Part shown: in pieces, positions 37,788 through 46,942 of the stretch | Numbering within the stretch: position 1 is the first letter of the stretch | Layout of the letters: each line of letters starts with the position of its first letter | Assembly (NCBI GenBank): GCA_022865305.1 | Contig: JALHSP010000102.1 | Location: 41,949-105,948 of the forward strand | Origin: Bacteroidales bacterium | GTDB lineage: Bacteria; Bacteroidota; Bacteroidia; Bacteroidales; VadinHA17 | Length of the DNA stretch: 64,000 bases | Direction of reading: 5' to 3' | Notes under the pieces: model-generated | What the model was told of the DNA's origin: nothing | Database searches by the model: none | The model's input: the letters and a program-made list of their open reading frames with translations, nothing else | Program-made: the position numbers and the translations under genes

Positions 37788-38471
37788 CTATTTTTTAAGC
37801 CTTGTAAGAAAGACATTTCTGAATTCGATGTCTTTACCCTCGCTTTGCAGACAAATATGCCCTTTGCTTACCGAAACACTGGTCCCTTTGTTCTGAAGAG
37901 TGCCGTTGACAAATACTTCTATGTTATTGGTTTTGCAGACAACCTCCAATATATTCCATTCTCCTGATGGTTTTTCCGAAGAAGCTGCAAGTTTCTTAAC
38001 GGATCTCTTCGATTTGTCGGCGCGTTCATTCATATCGGAGCCATTCATACAGATAAAATCCCCGGCATTACCAGCCTGCAACTGACATTCAATGCTTTTT
38101 GGCCAGATAGTATCCGGTAACTGGGTATGAATAAAAACACCGCTGTTTGTTGCCTCAGCAGGCCAGCGCCATTCGACATGGAGACGATAATCAGAAAATG
38201 AGTCTTTTGTCCTCATATATCCAAAAGGATCTCCTGTAATATGAATCACACCGTTTTGTACTGTAAAAACTTTTAAAGGATCGGCGGACGGATCTCTGAG
38301 CTGGAAAACCCAGTTGTTCAGATCTTTACCGTTGAATAGCTGAATTTTTTCCGTTTTTGGGGCCTTGGGAGCCTTTTTCTTCTTCGATCCGGATTGGGCT
38401 GATGAAGCCGCTGAAATTCCTGTCAGAAATATTGCCAGAAGAATAAATACCCGGTATAAGTTAATTTTCAT
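37788..38471 (-). CDS. Secreted DUF1080 (3-keto-disaccharide hydrolase type) protein
   Basis: The 227-residue protein has a signal peptide (about 1-25), a lysine-rich spacer (KKKKAPKAPKTEK) and one concanavalin-like DUF1080 domain. Typical blocks are IQLFNGKDLNNWVFQL, GVIHITGDPFGYMRTKDSFSDY, FRLHVEWRWP-like, NSGVFIHTQ, SIECQLQAGNAGDFI and GHICLQSEGKDIEFRNV. Members bind or cleave glycans, some acting on 3-keto sugars. It lies 17 nt before mtaB. No other 3-keto-sugar genes are near, so the substrate is open. Confidence 0.88.
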   Translation of the reverse strand: MKINLYRVFILLAIFLTGISAASSAQSGSKKKKAPKAPKTEKIQLFNGKDLNNWVFQLRDPSADPLKVFTVQNGVIHITGDPFGYMRTKDSFSDYRLHVEWRWPAEATNSGVFIHTQLPDTIWPKSIECQLQAGNAGDFICMNGSDMNERADKSKRSVKKLAASSEKPSGEWNILEVVCKTNNIEVFVNGTLQNKGTSVSVSKGHICLQSEGKDIEFRNVFLTRLKK

Positions 38472-38533
38472 GGTCAGTTGTTTTGAGGGATTAGTTATTG
38501 TTATAATTTAGAATTATTCCTGTTTGGTGGTTT

Positions 38534-39868
38534 TCACAATAATTTGCTTGCCAGTTCTGCAAGGAAACTTCTCTCACCCTTTATAAGGTTCACATGGGCA
38601 AAGATTTCCTGATTCTTCATTTTGTCTGACAGATAACTCAAACCATTTGATGCTGTGTCGAGATATGGTGAATCAATTTGTTCAATATCCCCGGTAAATA
38701 CCATTTTTGTCCCCTCACCGGCACGGGTGATGATAGTTTTTATCTCGTGTGGAGTCAGGTTTTGAGCTTCATCGACAATGAAAAAAATGCTTGAAAGGCT
38801 GCGTCCCCTTATATATGTCAGCGGGGTGATAACCAGTTTCTCTTCTTTCATCATATCATTGATGCGGATGAATTCCGGACTCTGATGGCTGAACTTATGT
38901 TTGATAACTGTGAGATTATCATACAGAGGCTGCATATACGGTTCTATTTTTTCTTTGACATCACCTGGAAGAAATCCGAGATCACGGTTTGCAAGCGGAA
39001 CGATAGGACGGGCAAGAAATATCTGTTTATACCTTTTATGCTGAGCAAGGGCAGCTGCAAGAGCAAGCAGGGTTTTACCCGTGCCTGCCTTTCCTGTTAG
39101 TGAAACAAGCTGAATTTCAGGATTCAACAGTACCTCAAGTGCAAATGTCTGTTCAGCATTGCGCGGATCGATGCCATAAGTGGTCTGTTTAATTACCCTG
39201 TTCAGAAGCTTATTGACCGGGTTAAAATGAGCAAGGGCACTCGCCCCGTTATTTTTCATAATATAAAACTGATGCCCCTTTAATTCCGGATCAAGTTTGA
39301 ATTCTTCCGAGTTTACTCCTTCAGGAAGCTCATATAGTTTGCTGATTAATCCCTGGTCAATACCTTCGATGACTTTAATGCCTTTATACAGATCATCTAT
39401 ATTTGCTACCTTATCGTTTTCGTAATCCTGGGCTATGATGCCCAGCGATTTGGCCTTCATACGGAGGTTAATATCCTTTGTGATCAGAACAACTGTCTTA
39501 TCCTTATTGGAATTGCATACATATTCTGCTATTGCCAGTATCCTGTGATCAGCGGTTCTTTCCGGGAATGACTGGCTGACTTTCTCTGAAAAATCCCTGC
39601 CGGTCTCAATGTGCATGTTGCCAAGATTTTCTCCCAGGGGGATATTGGCTGTCAGAAGCATGTCTCCCGATAATTTGTCAAGTTCCCTCGTAAATTCCCT
39701 TGCGTGAAAATTTATCAGATCATTGCCTCTTTTGAACTTATCAAGTTCCTCAAGAACTACTATCGGTATAATAACATCATTTTCTTCGAAATTGTAAATG
39801 CACTTATAATCATGGAGAAGGACGTTTGTATCAATTATGAAGAGTTTTTTATTATGTTTCTTTTTCAT
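38534..39868 (-). CDS. PhoH-family ATPase with N-terminal PIN domain (PhoH2/YlaK type)
   Basis: PhoH2 proteins combine a PIN ribonuclease domain with an RNA helicase-like ATPase. From the chosen ATG (MKKKHNKKLFIIDTNVLLHDY) the product is 444 residues; the longer frame starts at a non-ATG codon in the leader. The PIN part (about 8-150) has acidic residues in FIIDTNVLLHD, VVLEELDKF and TKDINLRMKA. The PhoH part has Walker A in LTGKAGTGKTLLAL, Walker B in FIVDEAQN, and FTGDIEQID. It is monocistronic with its own -7 box. Confidence 0.92.
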   Translation of the reverse strand: MKKKHNKKLFIIDTNVLLHDYKCIYNFEENDVIIPIVVLEELDKFKRGNDLINFHAREFTRELDKLSGDMLLTANIPLGENLGNMHIETGRDFSEKVSQSFPERTADHRILAIAEYVCNSNKDKTVVLITKDINLRMKAKSLGIIAQDYENDKVANIDDLYKGIKVIEGIDQGLISKLYELPEGVNSEEFKLDPELKGHQFYIMKNNGASALAHFNPVNKLLNRVIKQTTYGIDPRNAEQTFALEVLLNPEIQLVSLTGKAGTGKTLLALAAALAQHKRYKQIFLARPIVPLANRDLGFLPGDVKEKIEPYMQPLYDNLTVIKHKFSHQSPEFIRINDMMKEEKLVITPLTYIRGRSLSSIFFIVDEAQNLTPHEIKTIITRAGEGTKMVFTGDIEQIDSPYLDTASNGLSYLSDKMKNQEIFAHVNLIKGERSFLAELASKLL

Positions 39869-39927
39869 GATCAAGTTATTTATAATCAACAAAATAGCAT
39901 AGAGATTAGTATGCTTTTTCCGACTAG

Positions 39928-39935
39928 CAAAAATA
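39928..39935 (-). promoter_or_regulatory. -7 element (TATTTTTG) before the PhoH gene
   Basis: A perfect TAnnTTTG on the minus strand about 60 nt upstream of the PhoH ATG. A TTGC sequence lies 25 nt further upstream, which is wider than the usual 19-21. Confidence 0.4.
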
Positions 39936-39989
39936 ACTAAAATATAATATTAATTGGTAGCAATGTTGAAAGTATGTTAATTTGTAGTG

Positions 39990-40065
39990 ACTAAAGTGCC
40001 TAAAGTGCCTGGAGTATACACAGTTTGGAGTTACACCTTGCACCCTACACCTTGCACCTTGCACC
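39990..40065. repeat. Short tandem repeats (7-bp CACCTTG) upstream of folC
   Basis: CACCTTG, CACCCTA, CACCTTG, CACCTTG and a final CACC run head to tail at 40034-40065 and end 7 nt before the folC ATG. An 8-9 nt repeat (two AAAGTGCCT copies) lies just before. The array occupies the place of the ribosome binding site. Confidence 0.75.
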
Positions 40066-40072
40066 AACTATT

Positions 40073-41362
40073 ATGACTTATTCTCAGACAATACAGTTCC
40101 TTTATTCCCAACTCCCTGCCTACCATAGGATTGGTAAAGCAGCATATAAAAACAATCTTGATAATTCTCTTGCGCTTGATGATTATTTCAGTCATCCTCA
40201 TTTGAAATACAGGACAATTCATGTAGCTGGCACAAACGGCAAAGGATCAGTATCACACATGATTGCATCAGTTCTCCGGGAAGCAGGTTTCATAACAGGA
40301 TTATATACATCGCCTCATCTTAAGGATTTCAGGGAAAGAATCAGGGTAAACGGGAAGATGATAACAAAAAAGGAAGTAAAAGAATTCGTTGAAAGGCATA
40401 TTGATATTATTAATTCAATAAAACCCTCATTCTTTGAAATGGCAGTTGCCATGGCATTTGATTATTTTGCCCTGAAAGGTGTCGATGTGGCTGTTATTGA
40501 GACAGGACTGGGAGGAAGGCTCGACTCGACAAATATCATTAATCCCGTTCTTTCTGTAATTACAAATATCGGGCATGATCATATGGATCTTCTGGGAAAT
40601 AGTCTGGAAAAAGTTTCAGTTGAGAAGGCGGGAATAATTAAAAAGAATGTTCCGGTTGTAATTGGTGAAACACAACCTGAGACAGAGAATATTTTTGTTC
40701 TGGCAGCTTCGGCTGCGGGCTCTGAGATCTCATTTGCAGACAGAAATTTTGCCGGTTCTTTGGAAGAGCTGAATAGTATGACCGGCGAAAGGCAATTTTT
40801 AATTGCTGATCAGTCCGGTCAAAGGAAAATTTCAGGTGTGACCCCGCTGGGAGGGGATTACCAGTTGAAGAATCTGCAAACAGTTTTTCAGGTTTTTAAA
40901 AGCCTGGCCGGCGTTCTGAACCTGTCAGAGAAAAATATCATAGATGGAATACGTAAAGTAATTCTGAACACAGATCTTAAAGGCCGCTGGCAGATTTTAA
41001 ATCATAATCCTCTGACCGTTTGTGATACCGGTCATAATAAAGAAGGTCTGGAGTATGTGATCAGGCAGATTGCCGGGATACCAAAAACAGGATTGCATAT
41101 GATCATAGGGTTTGTAAGTGACAAGGATATCAGCTCAATACTGCCGCTTTTCCCGGTTGATGCGGAATATTATTTTACCAGAGCATCGGTCCCCAGGGCT
41201 CTTGATGAAAAGATACTTCAATCCAAAGCGTTGGAATATAATCTTAAGGGCAACAGCTATCCAGATATGAATAAGGCACTTAAAGCTGCAAGGTCAAATG
41301 CTTCTGAAACCGATCTGATATTTATAGGCGGAAGCACATTCATAGTGGCCGAGGTCGTTTAA
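40073..41362 (+). CDS. folC: Bifunctional folylpolyglutamate/dihydrofolate synthase
   Basis: FolC joins glutamate to dihydropteroate and to folates. The 429-residue protein (ATG giving MTYSQTIQFLYSQLPAYHR, the family's usual opening) has the Mur-ligase-type P-loop AGTNGKGSVSHMIASVL, the SPHLKDFRERIRVNG loop, FFEMAVAMAF and VIETGLGGRLDSTN. Later come VSVEKAGIIKKNVPVV and a C-terminal domain with VCDTGHNKEGL and FIGGSTFIVAEV. A longer TTG-started frame reads through the heptamer repeats (HLAPYTLHLAP) and is unlikely to be real. Confidence 0.93.
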   Translation: MTYSQTIQFLYSQLPAYHRIGKAAYKNNLDNSLALDDYFSHPHLKYRTIHVAGTNGKGSVSHMIASVLREAGFITGLYTSPHLKDFRERIRVNGKMITKKEVKEFVERHIDIINSIKPSFFEMAVAMAFDYFALKGVDVAVIETGLGGRLDSTNIINPVLSVITNIGHDHMDLLGNSLEKVSVEKAGIIKKNVPVVIGETQPETENIFVLAASAAGSEISFADRNFAGSLEELNSMTGERQFLIADQSGQRKISGVTPLGGDYQLKNLQTVFQVFKSLAGVLNLSEKNIIDGIRKVILNTDLKGRWQILNHNPLTVCDTGHNKEGLEYVIRQIAGIPKTGLHMIIGFVSDKDISSILPLFPVDAEYYFTRASVPRALDEKILQSKALEYNLKGNSYPDMNKALKAARSNASETDLIFIGGSTFIVAEVV

Positions 41363-41396
41363 TTTTCGTATATTTATTTTCTCAAATCATACTTTT

Positions 41397-43202
41397 ATGA
41401 AAAAAGCTATAATAGCTGCCATTGCTATAATAGTGCTGAACCCGGTTGCAGCGCAATCAGGAAAGAAAATCGTAATACTTCATACAAATGACATGCATTC
41501 AAGGCTGACGGGCTATGCACCTGAATCGGCATACTCACCGCTTACTATAAATGATGACAAAACTGTCGGTGGATTTGCCAGGATTGCCACCATCATTAAG
41601 AGTGAAAAAGACAAAAATCAGGGTGTTACTTTAGTCGTTGATGCCGGAGATTTCCTGATGGGAACACTTTTCCAGGGGATAGAAACAAAAACCGGATTTC
41701 AGCTTTCCTTAATGAAGTCCGCAGGTTATGATGTTGCGTGTATTGGCAATCATGAATTTGATTATGGTCCGGGGAAGCTTGCGGATATAATCAATTCCTC
41801 TGTCGGCAAAGGGGAGATTCCACAGCTTCTTATGAGTAATGCCGTGTTCGATAAGGTGGATGAAGGGGATGATGCACTCGAAAAGCTTTTCTCTGACGGA
41901 GTAATTGGAACAAAAACTGTTTTAAACAAAGATGGACTGAAAATCGGTATATTCTCCTTACTTGGTAAAGTAGCGGACGATAATGCAGCATACGCTCCTC
42001 CTGTAACTTTTGCAAAACAGATCCCGGTAGCAAGGAAAATGGTAAAAGAACTCCGGGATGAGAAGTGTGATATTATTATTTGTCTTTCACATTCGGGTGT
42101 TTCTTATGATAAGAATGGGAATTTGGCTGGTGAAGATGTCTGGCTTGCAAAGAAGGTCAAAGGTATTGATGTTATTATAAGTGGCCATACACATACAAAA
42201 CTGGCAAAACCAATCCTCGTGAATGGCATTCCGGTTATCCATGCCGGTGACTACGGACGATATGTAGGCAAATTGTCCCTTACCTGTGATAATGTTAGTG
42301 TAAATTATGACGGCTATTCACTTTTACCTGTGGATGACAGGATAGCAGGAGACCCGTCTGTAAACCGGCTTATTGAAGATCAGAAACGAATAATTAATGA
42401 AGAAATACTTAAGCCGCTTGGAATGGATTATGACAGGAAAGTTGTTGAAACAGATTTCCTCCTCGGATGTGATGAAATGGGAGATATAAAGAATAGTAAC
42501 CTGGGGCCGCTGGTGGCAGATGCTATCCATAGCTATGTCAACAACCATGTAAAATCAGGAACTGATGTCAGTCTCGTAGCTGTCGGGGTCATTCTCGACA
42601 GCATTGTCCCGGGTTTTCAAACAGCTTCTGACATCTTCAAGGTAATGTCAATGGGTGCAGGAAAAGATAATGTGCCCGGGTATCCTTTAGCCCAGGTATT
42701 TGTGACGGGAAAAGAGCTTAAAAGCGTTCTTGAGATACTTCAGGTTACTTATAAATCAACTCCTGCAAACTATTGTTATTATTCAGGATTTAAAGTCGGG
42801 TATAATCCTGATAAAGGGATGCTGAGAAAAATCAGGACTATTGAAATTATTCATTCTGATGGCAGTGTTAAAAATGTTGACTTCTCAAAGAAAAACAAGG
42901 ATCTTTATTCCATAGCTGCCAATTCCTATATACTTGAATTTATAGGTATAATCAAAAAAATGAGTTTCGGACTGATTAACGTAATTCCTAAAGATGCAGC
43001 AGGAAATCCGATTTCAGATATGAAATCCTCTATAATGGATTTTGATGAAAATAAAGAGGGATTGCAGGAAGGGAAAGAGTGGCTCGCCCTTATAGAATAT
43101 TTTACTTCAATGAAAGATACAAACGGAAATGGAATACCGGATATAGATAAGAAATATAAGGTACCTGTAAAAAATTTCTTCCCAGTAGCAGATATCCCCT
43201 GA
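41397..43202 (+). CDS. Exported 5'-nucleotidase/UDP-sugar hydrolase (UshA family)
   Basis: The 601-residue protein has a signal peptide (1-19, ending PVAAQ) and the two-domain layout of secreted nucleotidases. The metallophosphatase domain has LHTNDMHSR, VVDAGDFLMG, IGNHEFDYG, ICLSHSGVSYD and ISGHTHTKL. The C-terminal nucleotide-binding domain follows at about 340-570 (NLGPLVADAIHSYVN, YYSGFKVGYNPDKG). Activity on nucleotide monophosphates or UDP-sugars in the periplasm is expected. The end carries DTNGNGIPDIDK, a dockerin/thrombospondin-type calcium loop. It is 34 nt after folC and convergent with the aldo/keto reductase. Confidence 0.9.
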   Translation: MKKAIIAAIAIIVLNPVAAQSGKKIVILHTNDMHSRLTGYAPESAYSPLTINDDKTVGGFARIATIIKSEKDKNQGVTLVVDAGDFLMGTLFQGIETKTGFQLSLMKSAGYDVACIGNHEFDYGPGKLADIINSSVGKGEIPQLLMSNAVFDKVDEGDDALEKLFSDGVIGTKTVLNKDGLKIGIFSLLGKVADDNAAYAPPVTFAKQIPVARKMVKELRDEKCDIIICLSHSGVSYDKNGNLAGEDVWLAKKVKGIDVIISGHTHTKLAKPILVNGIPVIHAGDYGRYVGKLSLTCDNVSVNYDGYSLLPVDDRIAGDPSVNRLIEDQKRIINEEILKPLGMDYDRKVVETDFLLGCDEMGDIKNSNLGPLVADAIHSYVNNHVKSGTDVSLVAVGVILDSIVPGFQTASDIFKVMSMGAGKDNVPGYPLAQVFVTGKELKSVLEILQVTYKSTPANYCYYSGFKVGYNPDKGMLRKIRTIEIIHSDGSVKNVDFSKKNKDLYSIAANSYILEFIGIIKKMSFGLINVIPKDAAGNPISDMKSSIMDFDENKEGLQEGKEWLALIEYFTSMKDTNGNGIPDIDKKYKVPVKNFFPVADIP

Positions 43203-43204
43203 AA

Positions 43205-44113
43205 TTATTGAATCAGGGGAACATGTTCGTCAACCTGTTCAAAGCTTGCCATTGCTATGGCAGCTGAACAGATGAATTTATGCTGAAGCACCCAGTTCAC
43301 AGCATCTTTAAAGTTCGGCTCCTGACCGGCAGCGGCGGAATATTTGCCTCCGGAACATGTTTTCATGGCTATAACGCCGATACCTTTTTCCTGCGCTTCC
43401 TGAAGAATCCTGACGAGCTTTTCCTGATCCCATTCAGAGTACCTGCCGGTTACAGAATGGATAAATGAACTTTTATGATTGAATGGCAGCATAATGACAT
43501 CATAAAATTTTTCTGTATTGTTTCTTGCGGGAAGATTCATACGATCGTTATGTGTTGAGAAGCCATGTGCTCTGATAGCTCCGGTTTGTTTCATCTCTGA
43601 GAAAAACTTAAGAGTTTCCTGATGGAACAAAAGACTCTCATCAGAAGCGTCATGATACAGCATTATGTCAATATAATCCGTGTTGAGAGCTTTAAGACTG
43701 GCATCGAGCTTTGAAGTGAGAGCTGACCTTATCTCTCCGGCACCTTTAAGTCCTTTACCCCTTGAAGGCAATTCATCTTCATCAAGCCTCATCTTGGACT
43801 GGATAACTATATTTTTTCTGATCCCGCTGATGGCTTGGCCAACAATGCGCTCATTATTTCCGTTTGAGTATGAACGGCCTGTATCAATGAAGTTGATCCC
43901 TTTTTCAATCGCATATTTAATCAGGGACTCTTCATTAGTGCGTGATGCCCCGAAGCAGACCGGAGTTACCATTATCCCGGTGTTTCCTATGTTTCTCAGT
44001 ATCGGAGAGCTGGTGTGCGTTGCTTTTAAGGACCTTGAAATCAGTCCGATACCTGCAATCCCTGCTATGGTTGTTCTGAGGAATTTCTTACGGCTTAACG
44101 GTTTGTTTACCAT
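43205..44113 (-). CDS. Exported aldo/keto reductase
   Basis: The 302-residue enzyme has the (beta/alpha)8 aldo-keto reductase catalytic set: Asp and Tyr in FIDTGRSYSNGNNE, Lys in IQSKMRLDE, and His in IMLYHDAS. The N-terminus (SRKKFLRTTIAGIAGIGLI) resembles a Tat signal with RK instead of RR, so export by Tat is plausible but not certain. The substrate is unknown. Its start overlaps the end of the M28 peptidase gene by seven bases, so they are one transcript. Confidence 0.88.
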   Translation of the reverse strand: MVNKPLSRKKFLRTTIAGIAGIGLISRSLKATHTSSPILRNIGNTGIMVTPVCFGASRTNEESLIKYAIEKGINFIDTGRSYSNGNNERIVGQAISGIRKNIVIQSKMRLDEDELPSRGKGLKGAGEIRSALTSKLDASLKALNTDYIDIMLYHDASDESLLFHQETLKFFSEMKQTGAIRAHGFSTHNDRMNLPARNNTEKFYDVIMLPFNHKSSFIHSVTGRYSEWDQEKLVRILQEAQEKGIGVIAMKTCSGGKYSAAAGQEPNFKDAVNWVLQHKFICSAAIAMASFEQVDEHVPLIQ

Positions 44114-45738
44114 TTGCTGAACGGGTTATCGACAATTAACTTTGTTTTCTTATTTGCAACTGATAAGCCTATCCGGAAGACTGTCCTGGTGATCAGCTCC
44201 ATTTTTTTAAAATCAATTTTTTCAATAACATCTCCCGGTTTATGATAATCAGTATGCAGACCGCAGGTGAAGAATAAAACCGGTATATCTTTACTGGCAA
44301 AATTATAATGGTCGCTTCTGTTAAATAGCTGAAGGGGATGATTCCTGCCGCTGAGGCTGTAATCAAAATCGAGTACGCTGCTTTTATCAGCCTCTTCAGC
44401 AATTGCCATTAATTCTTTACTTTGGTAGTCGGCAATTACGAATACTTTCTCCGGGCCGGTCATTGGAGTAGCAGCTGTAGTATCCCCAATTCCCTTAACT
44501 CTTCCTATCATATCCATATTCAGATCGACAACAGTTTTTTCCAGAGGGAACAATGGATTGTCCGTATATGATTTTGAACCAAATAATCCTATTTCTTCAC
44601 CTGAAACCCAAAGAAACAATATTGACCTCAATGGCTTCTTCTCGAGATTCTGGAAAGCTTCAGCCATTGATAAAAGGGCTGCACAGCCGGAAGCATCATC
44701 ATCGGCGCCAGGGTTTATTCTGTCTCCGGATCCTCCGATATGATCAAAATGTCCAGACAAAACAATAACTTCACTTTTGAGGAGCGGATCGCTGCCCTCT
44801 ATATATGCAGCCACATTATGCAAGGTCTTTTCTTCAGAAAAAGTAACTTCGGTGATTTTTAAATGTTTATCAGCGATCGGGAAAGAATGAGGTTTGAGTT
44901 CTTTGTCAATCTGTTTTTGAAGGTCACTGAGAGATAATCCTGTCCCCTTTAACAACTCATCAGCGACTGTACGGTGAATAAACATTATCCTGGGCATACC
45001 CGGTAAATCAAAAGTCTGAATTTTTTCACCTTTCAGGTTCTTGCTGGAGCTCAATTCACCTGATAATCCGCGAAACTGCTCCTCGATAGACAGGTAACCT
45101 GATTTCGGATCCATCACAAAAAGAATTGCCTTCGCCCTTGTGAATAAAAGAGTGGAAAGCTTGGACGTATAGCTCATGAACGATGCCCATTGAGTCCCTT
45201 CAAAAAGGAATTTCTGTCCATCCTCAGAGGTTGGAGCCCTGGACATTACCAATAATATTTTACCTTCCGTAGTAAGACCTTCCAGGTCATTATAAGCATA
45301 TTTATCTGCTTTTATGCCATAGCCTGCAAATATGACTTCCCCGTCAAGAATTAAATCAGAAGGGCCTGTCGGCATCCATTGATAAACAGGTTTTTTAATT
45401 GTCGCCGTGTCATTTCCCTTTGATATTACCTGGATCATTGTTTTTTCAGGATCAAATTTCTTATCAACAATGGTATAGGGTTGAAAATAGCTGTTACCGT
45501 TTGCAGGTTTCAATCCTAATATTTTAGCCTGCGATGCAATATATTGCTGTGCAATTTCAAGCTCAGGTTCCCCGTTCATCCTTCCTTTAAGAAGGGGTGA
45601 GGCAAGAAATGAAACATAGCTTTCAAGGTCTGAGGAAGTTATGAAGTCAGCGGCCCGGGACTTTTTCTGGGCAGAAAGAGTATAAGAGTTTAATGTTAAT
45701 AGTGTTATGATTAACACGTAGTTGAATAATTTTTTCAT
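44107..45738 (-). CDS. Secreted M28 family zinc peptidase with PA-like insert
   Basis: M28 enzymes are dizinc aminopeptidases or carboxypeptidases. The 543-residue protein has a signal peptide (about 1-23) and a protease-associated-type insert (about 110-290: LDGEVIFAGYGIK, GKILLVMSRAP). The M28 domain has zinc ligands in LSGHFDHIGG, GADDDASGCAAL, WVSGEEIGLFGS and LNMDMIGR, with the last His in GLHTDYHKPGDVIEK. All ligands are present. It is divergent from the TerC gene and coupled to the aldo/keto reductase. Confidence 0.92.
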   Translation of the reverse strand: MKKLFNYVLIITLLTLNSYTLSAQKKSRAADFITSSDLESYVSFLASPLLKGRMNGEPELEIAQQYIASQAKILGLKPANGNSYFQPYTIVDKKFDPEKTMIQVISKGNDTATIKKPVYQWMPTGPSDLILDGEVIFAGYGIKADKYAYNDLEGLTTEGKILLVMSRAPTSEDGQKFLFEGTQWASFMSYTSKLSTLLFTRAKAILFVMDPKSGYLSIEEQFRGLSGELSSSKNLKGEKIQTFDLPGMPRIMFIHRTVADELLKGTGLSLSDLQKQIDKELKPHSFPIADKHLKITEVTFSEEKTLHNVAAYIEGSDPLLKSEVIVLSGHFDHIGGSGDRINPGADDDASGCAALLSMAEAFQNLEKKPLRSILFLWVSGEEIGLFGSKSYTDNPLFPLEKTVVDLNMDMIGRVKGIGDTTAATPMTGPEKVFVIADYQSKELMAIAEEADKSSVLDFDYSLSGRNHPLQLFNRSDHYNFASKDIPVLFFTCGLHTDYHKPGDVIEKIDFKKMELITRTVFRIGLSVANKKTKLIVDNPFSKW

Positions 45739-45763
45739 TTACAGAATTCAATAATTTTTGTTT

Positions 45764-45892
45764 ATGGGTCGTAAAGTTAAAAAGTTTTTTGAATTAAATA
45801 CGGACTGTTTTTTTGTTGTACCAGAAAGAAAGACCTTAGTTGAAGATGCAAAAAGAATACTTAAACAGGTAAAACAGGCATTTTTTTTATAA
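45764..45892 (+). CDS. Possible 42-residue small protein upstream of TerC
   Basis: An ATG frame reads MGRKVKKFFELNTDCFFVV, then a basic helix (ERKTLVEDAKRILKQVKQAF) and stop, 23 nt before the TerC ATG. Composition looks protein-like (amphipathic Lys-rich helix, no rare-residue clusters) and the two starts are on the same strand. There is no strong ribosome site. It could equally be chance in the leader of the TerC gene. Confidence 0.35.
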   Translation: MGRKVKKFFELNTDCFFVVPERKTLVEDAKRILKQVKQAFFL

Positions 45893-45915
45893 GTTTGAGG
45901 GCAAACCTGAAAATT

Positions 45916-46830
45916 ATGGGAGTTGGCATTTATTTCTGGATCGGATTTCATGTTTTAATATTCCTGATTCTTTCCCTTGATCTTGGTATTTTAAATAAAA
46001 AAGCACATAAAATACCTTTAAAAGAAGCTGCTATATGGGTTGGGGTATGGGTAACAGTTGCTCTCCTTTTTAACCTGTTTGTATTCTTTGAATTTGGTAA
46101 GATAAAAGCCCTTGAATTTTTCACCGGTTATGTGATAGAATACTCCCTTAGTGTCGATAATATCTTTGTTTTTATACTTATATTCTCATATTTTGCTGTA
46201 AAGGATGAGTACCAGCACAAGATATTATTCTGGGGGATTATCGGTGCACTGGTAATGAGAGGCATATTTATTTTTACCGGAGTAGCCCTGATCAGCAAGT
46301 TTCACTGGATCGTGATCATTTTCGGAGGATTTCTGGTATTTACGGGAATTAAGATGCTGACTCAAAAAGAGATATCGGTTGATCCGGAAAAAAATCCGGT
46401 TGTAAATTTTTTCAGAAAATTTTTGCCTGTAACGGATGAGTTACATGGCAGCCGCTTATTTACTAGGCAAAACAAGCGGATATATGCGACACCGCTTTTC
46501 CTGGTTCTTCTTGTTATTGAGTCATCCGACCTTATATTTGCCGTCGACAGTATCCCGGCAGTTCTTGCCATAAGTCAGGACAGATTCATCGTCTATACCT
46601 CAAACATATTTGCAATCCTTGGATTAAGGTCGCTTTATTTTGCTGTTGCAGGCATCATGGGATATTTCCGTTATCTTAAAATCGGGCTTGCTTTTGTCCT
46701 TACATTTGTCGGATTGAAAATGTTTGCTTCCTATTTCGGTTTTGATATCCCGATCCTTTTATCTCTGGCTGTAATCATCACAATTCTGCTTTCTTCAATT
46801 GTAGCATCAGTTATAATAAAAAAGAAATAA
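45916..46830 (+). CDS. TerC-family integral membrane protein
   Basis: The 304-residue protein (ATG giving MGVGIYFWIGFHV; the longer frame starts at TTG) has about nine hydrophobic segments and the TerC marks: SVDNIFVFILIFSYF with the conserved Asp, FWGIIGALVMRGIFIF, and the second acidic motif IESSDLIFAVDSIPAVLAIS. TerC/Alx proteins are implicated in manganese export and metal loading of exported enzymes; tellurite resistance is only the historical name. The conserved aspartates needed for metal transport are kept. Confidence 0.93.
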   Translation: MGVGIYFWIGFHVLIFLILSLDLGILNKKAHKIPLKEAAIWVGVWVTVALLFNLFVFFEFGKIKALEFFTGYVIEYSLSVDNIFVFILIFSYFAVKDEYQHKILFWGIIGALVMRGIFIFTGVALISKFHWIVIIFGGFLVFTGIKMLTQKEISVDPEKNPVVNFFRKFLPVTDELHGSRLFTRQNKRIYATPLFLVLLVIESSDLIFAVDSIPAVLAISQDRFIVYTSNIFAILGLRSLYFAVAGIMGYFRYLKIGLAFVLTFVGLKMFASYFGFDIPILLSLAVIITILLSSIVASVIIKKK

Positions 46831-46942
46831 CTTTCTTCATCACATTTCCTTTACTATTAATTATTTGCAGGAAAGTATTATTTTTACTGTGTCTGATTTA
46901 TACAAGCGGGGTATTACAAAATAACATAAAAGAGGAACAATA

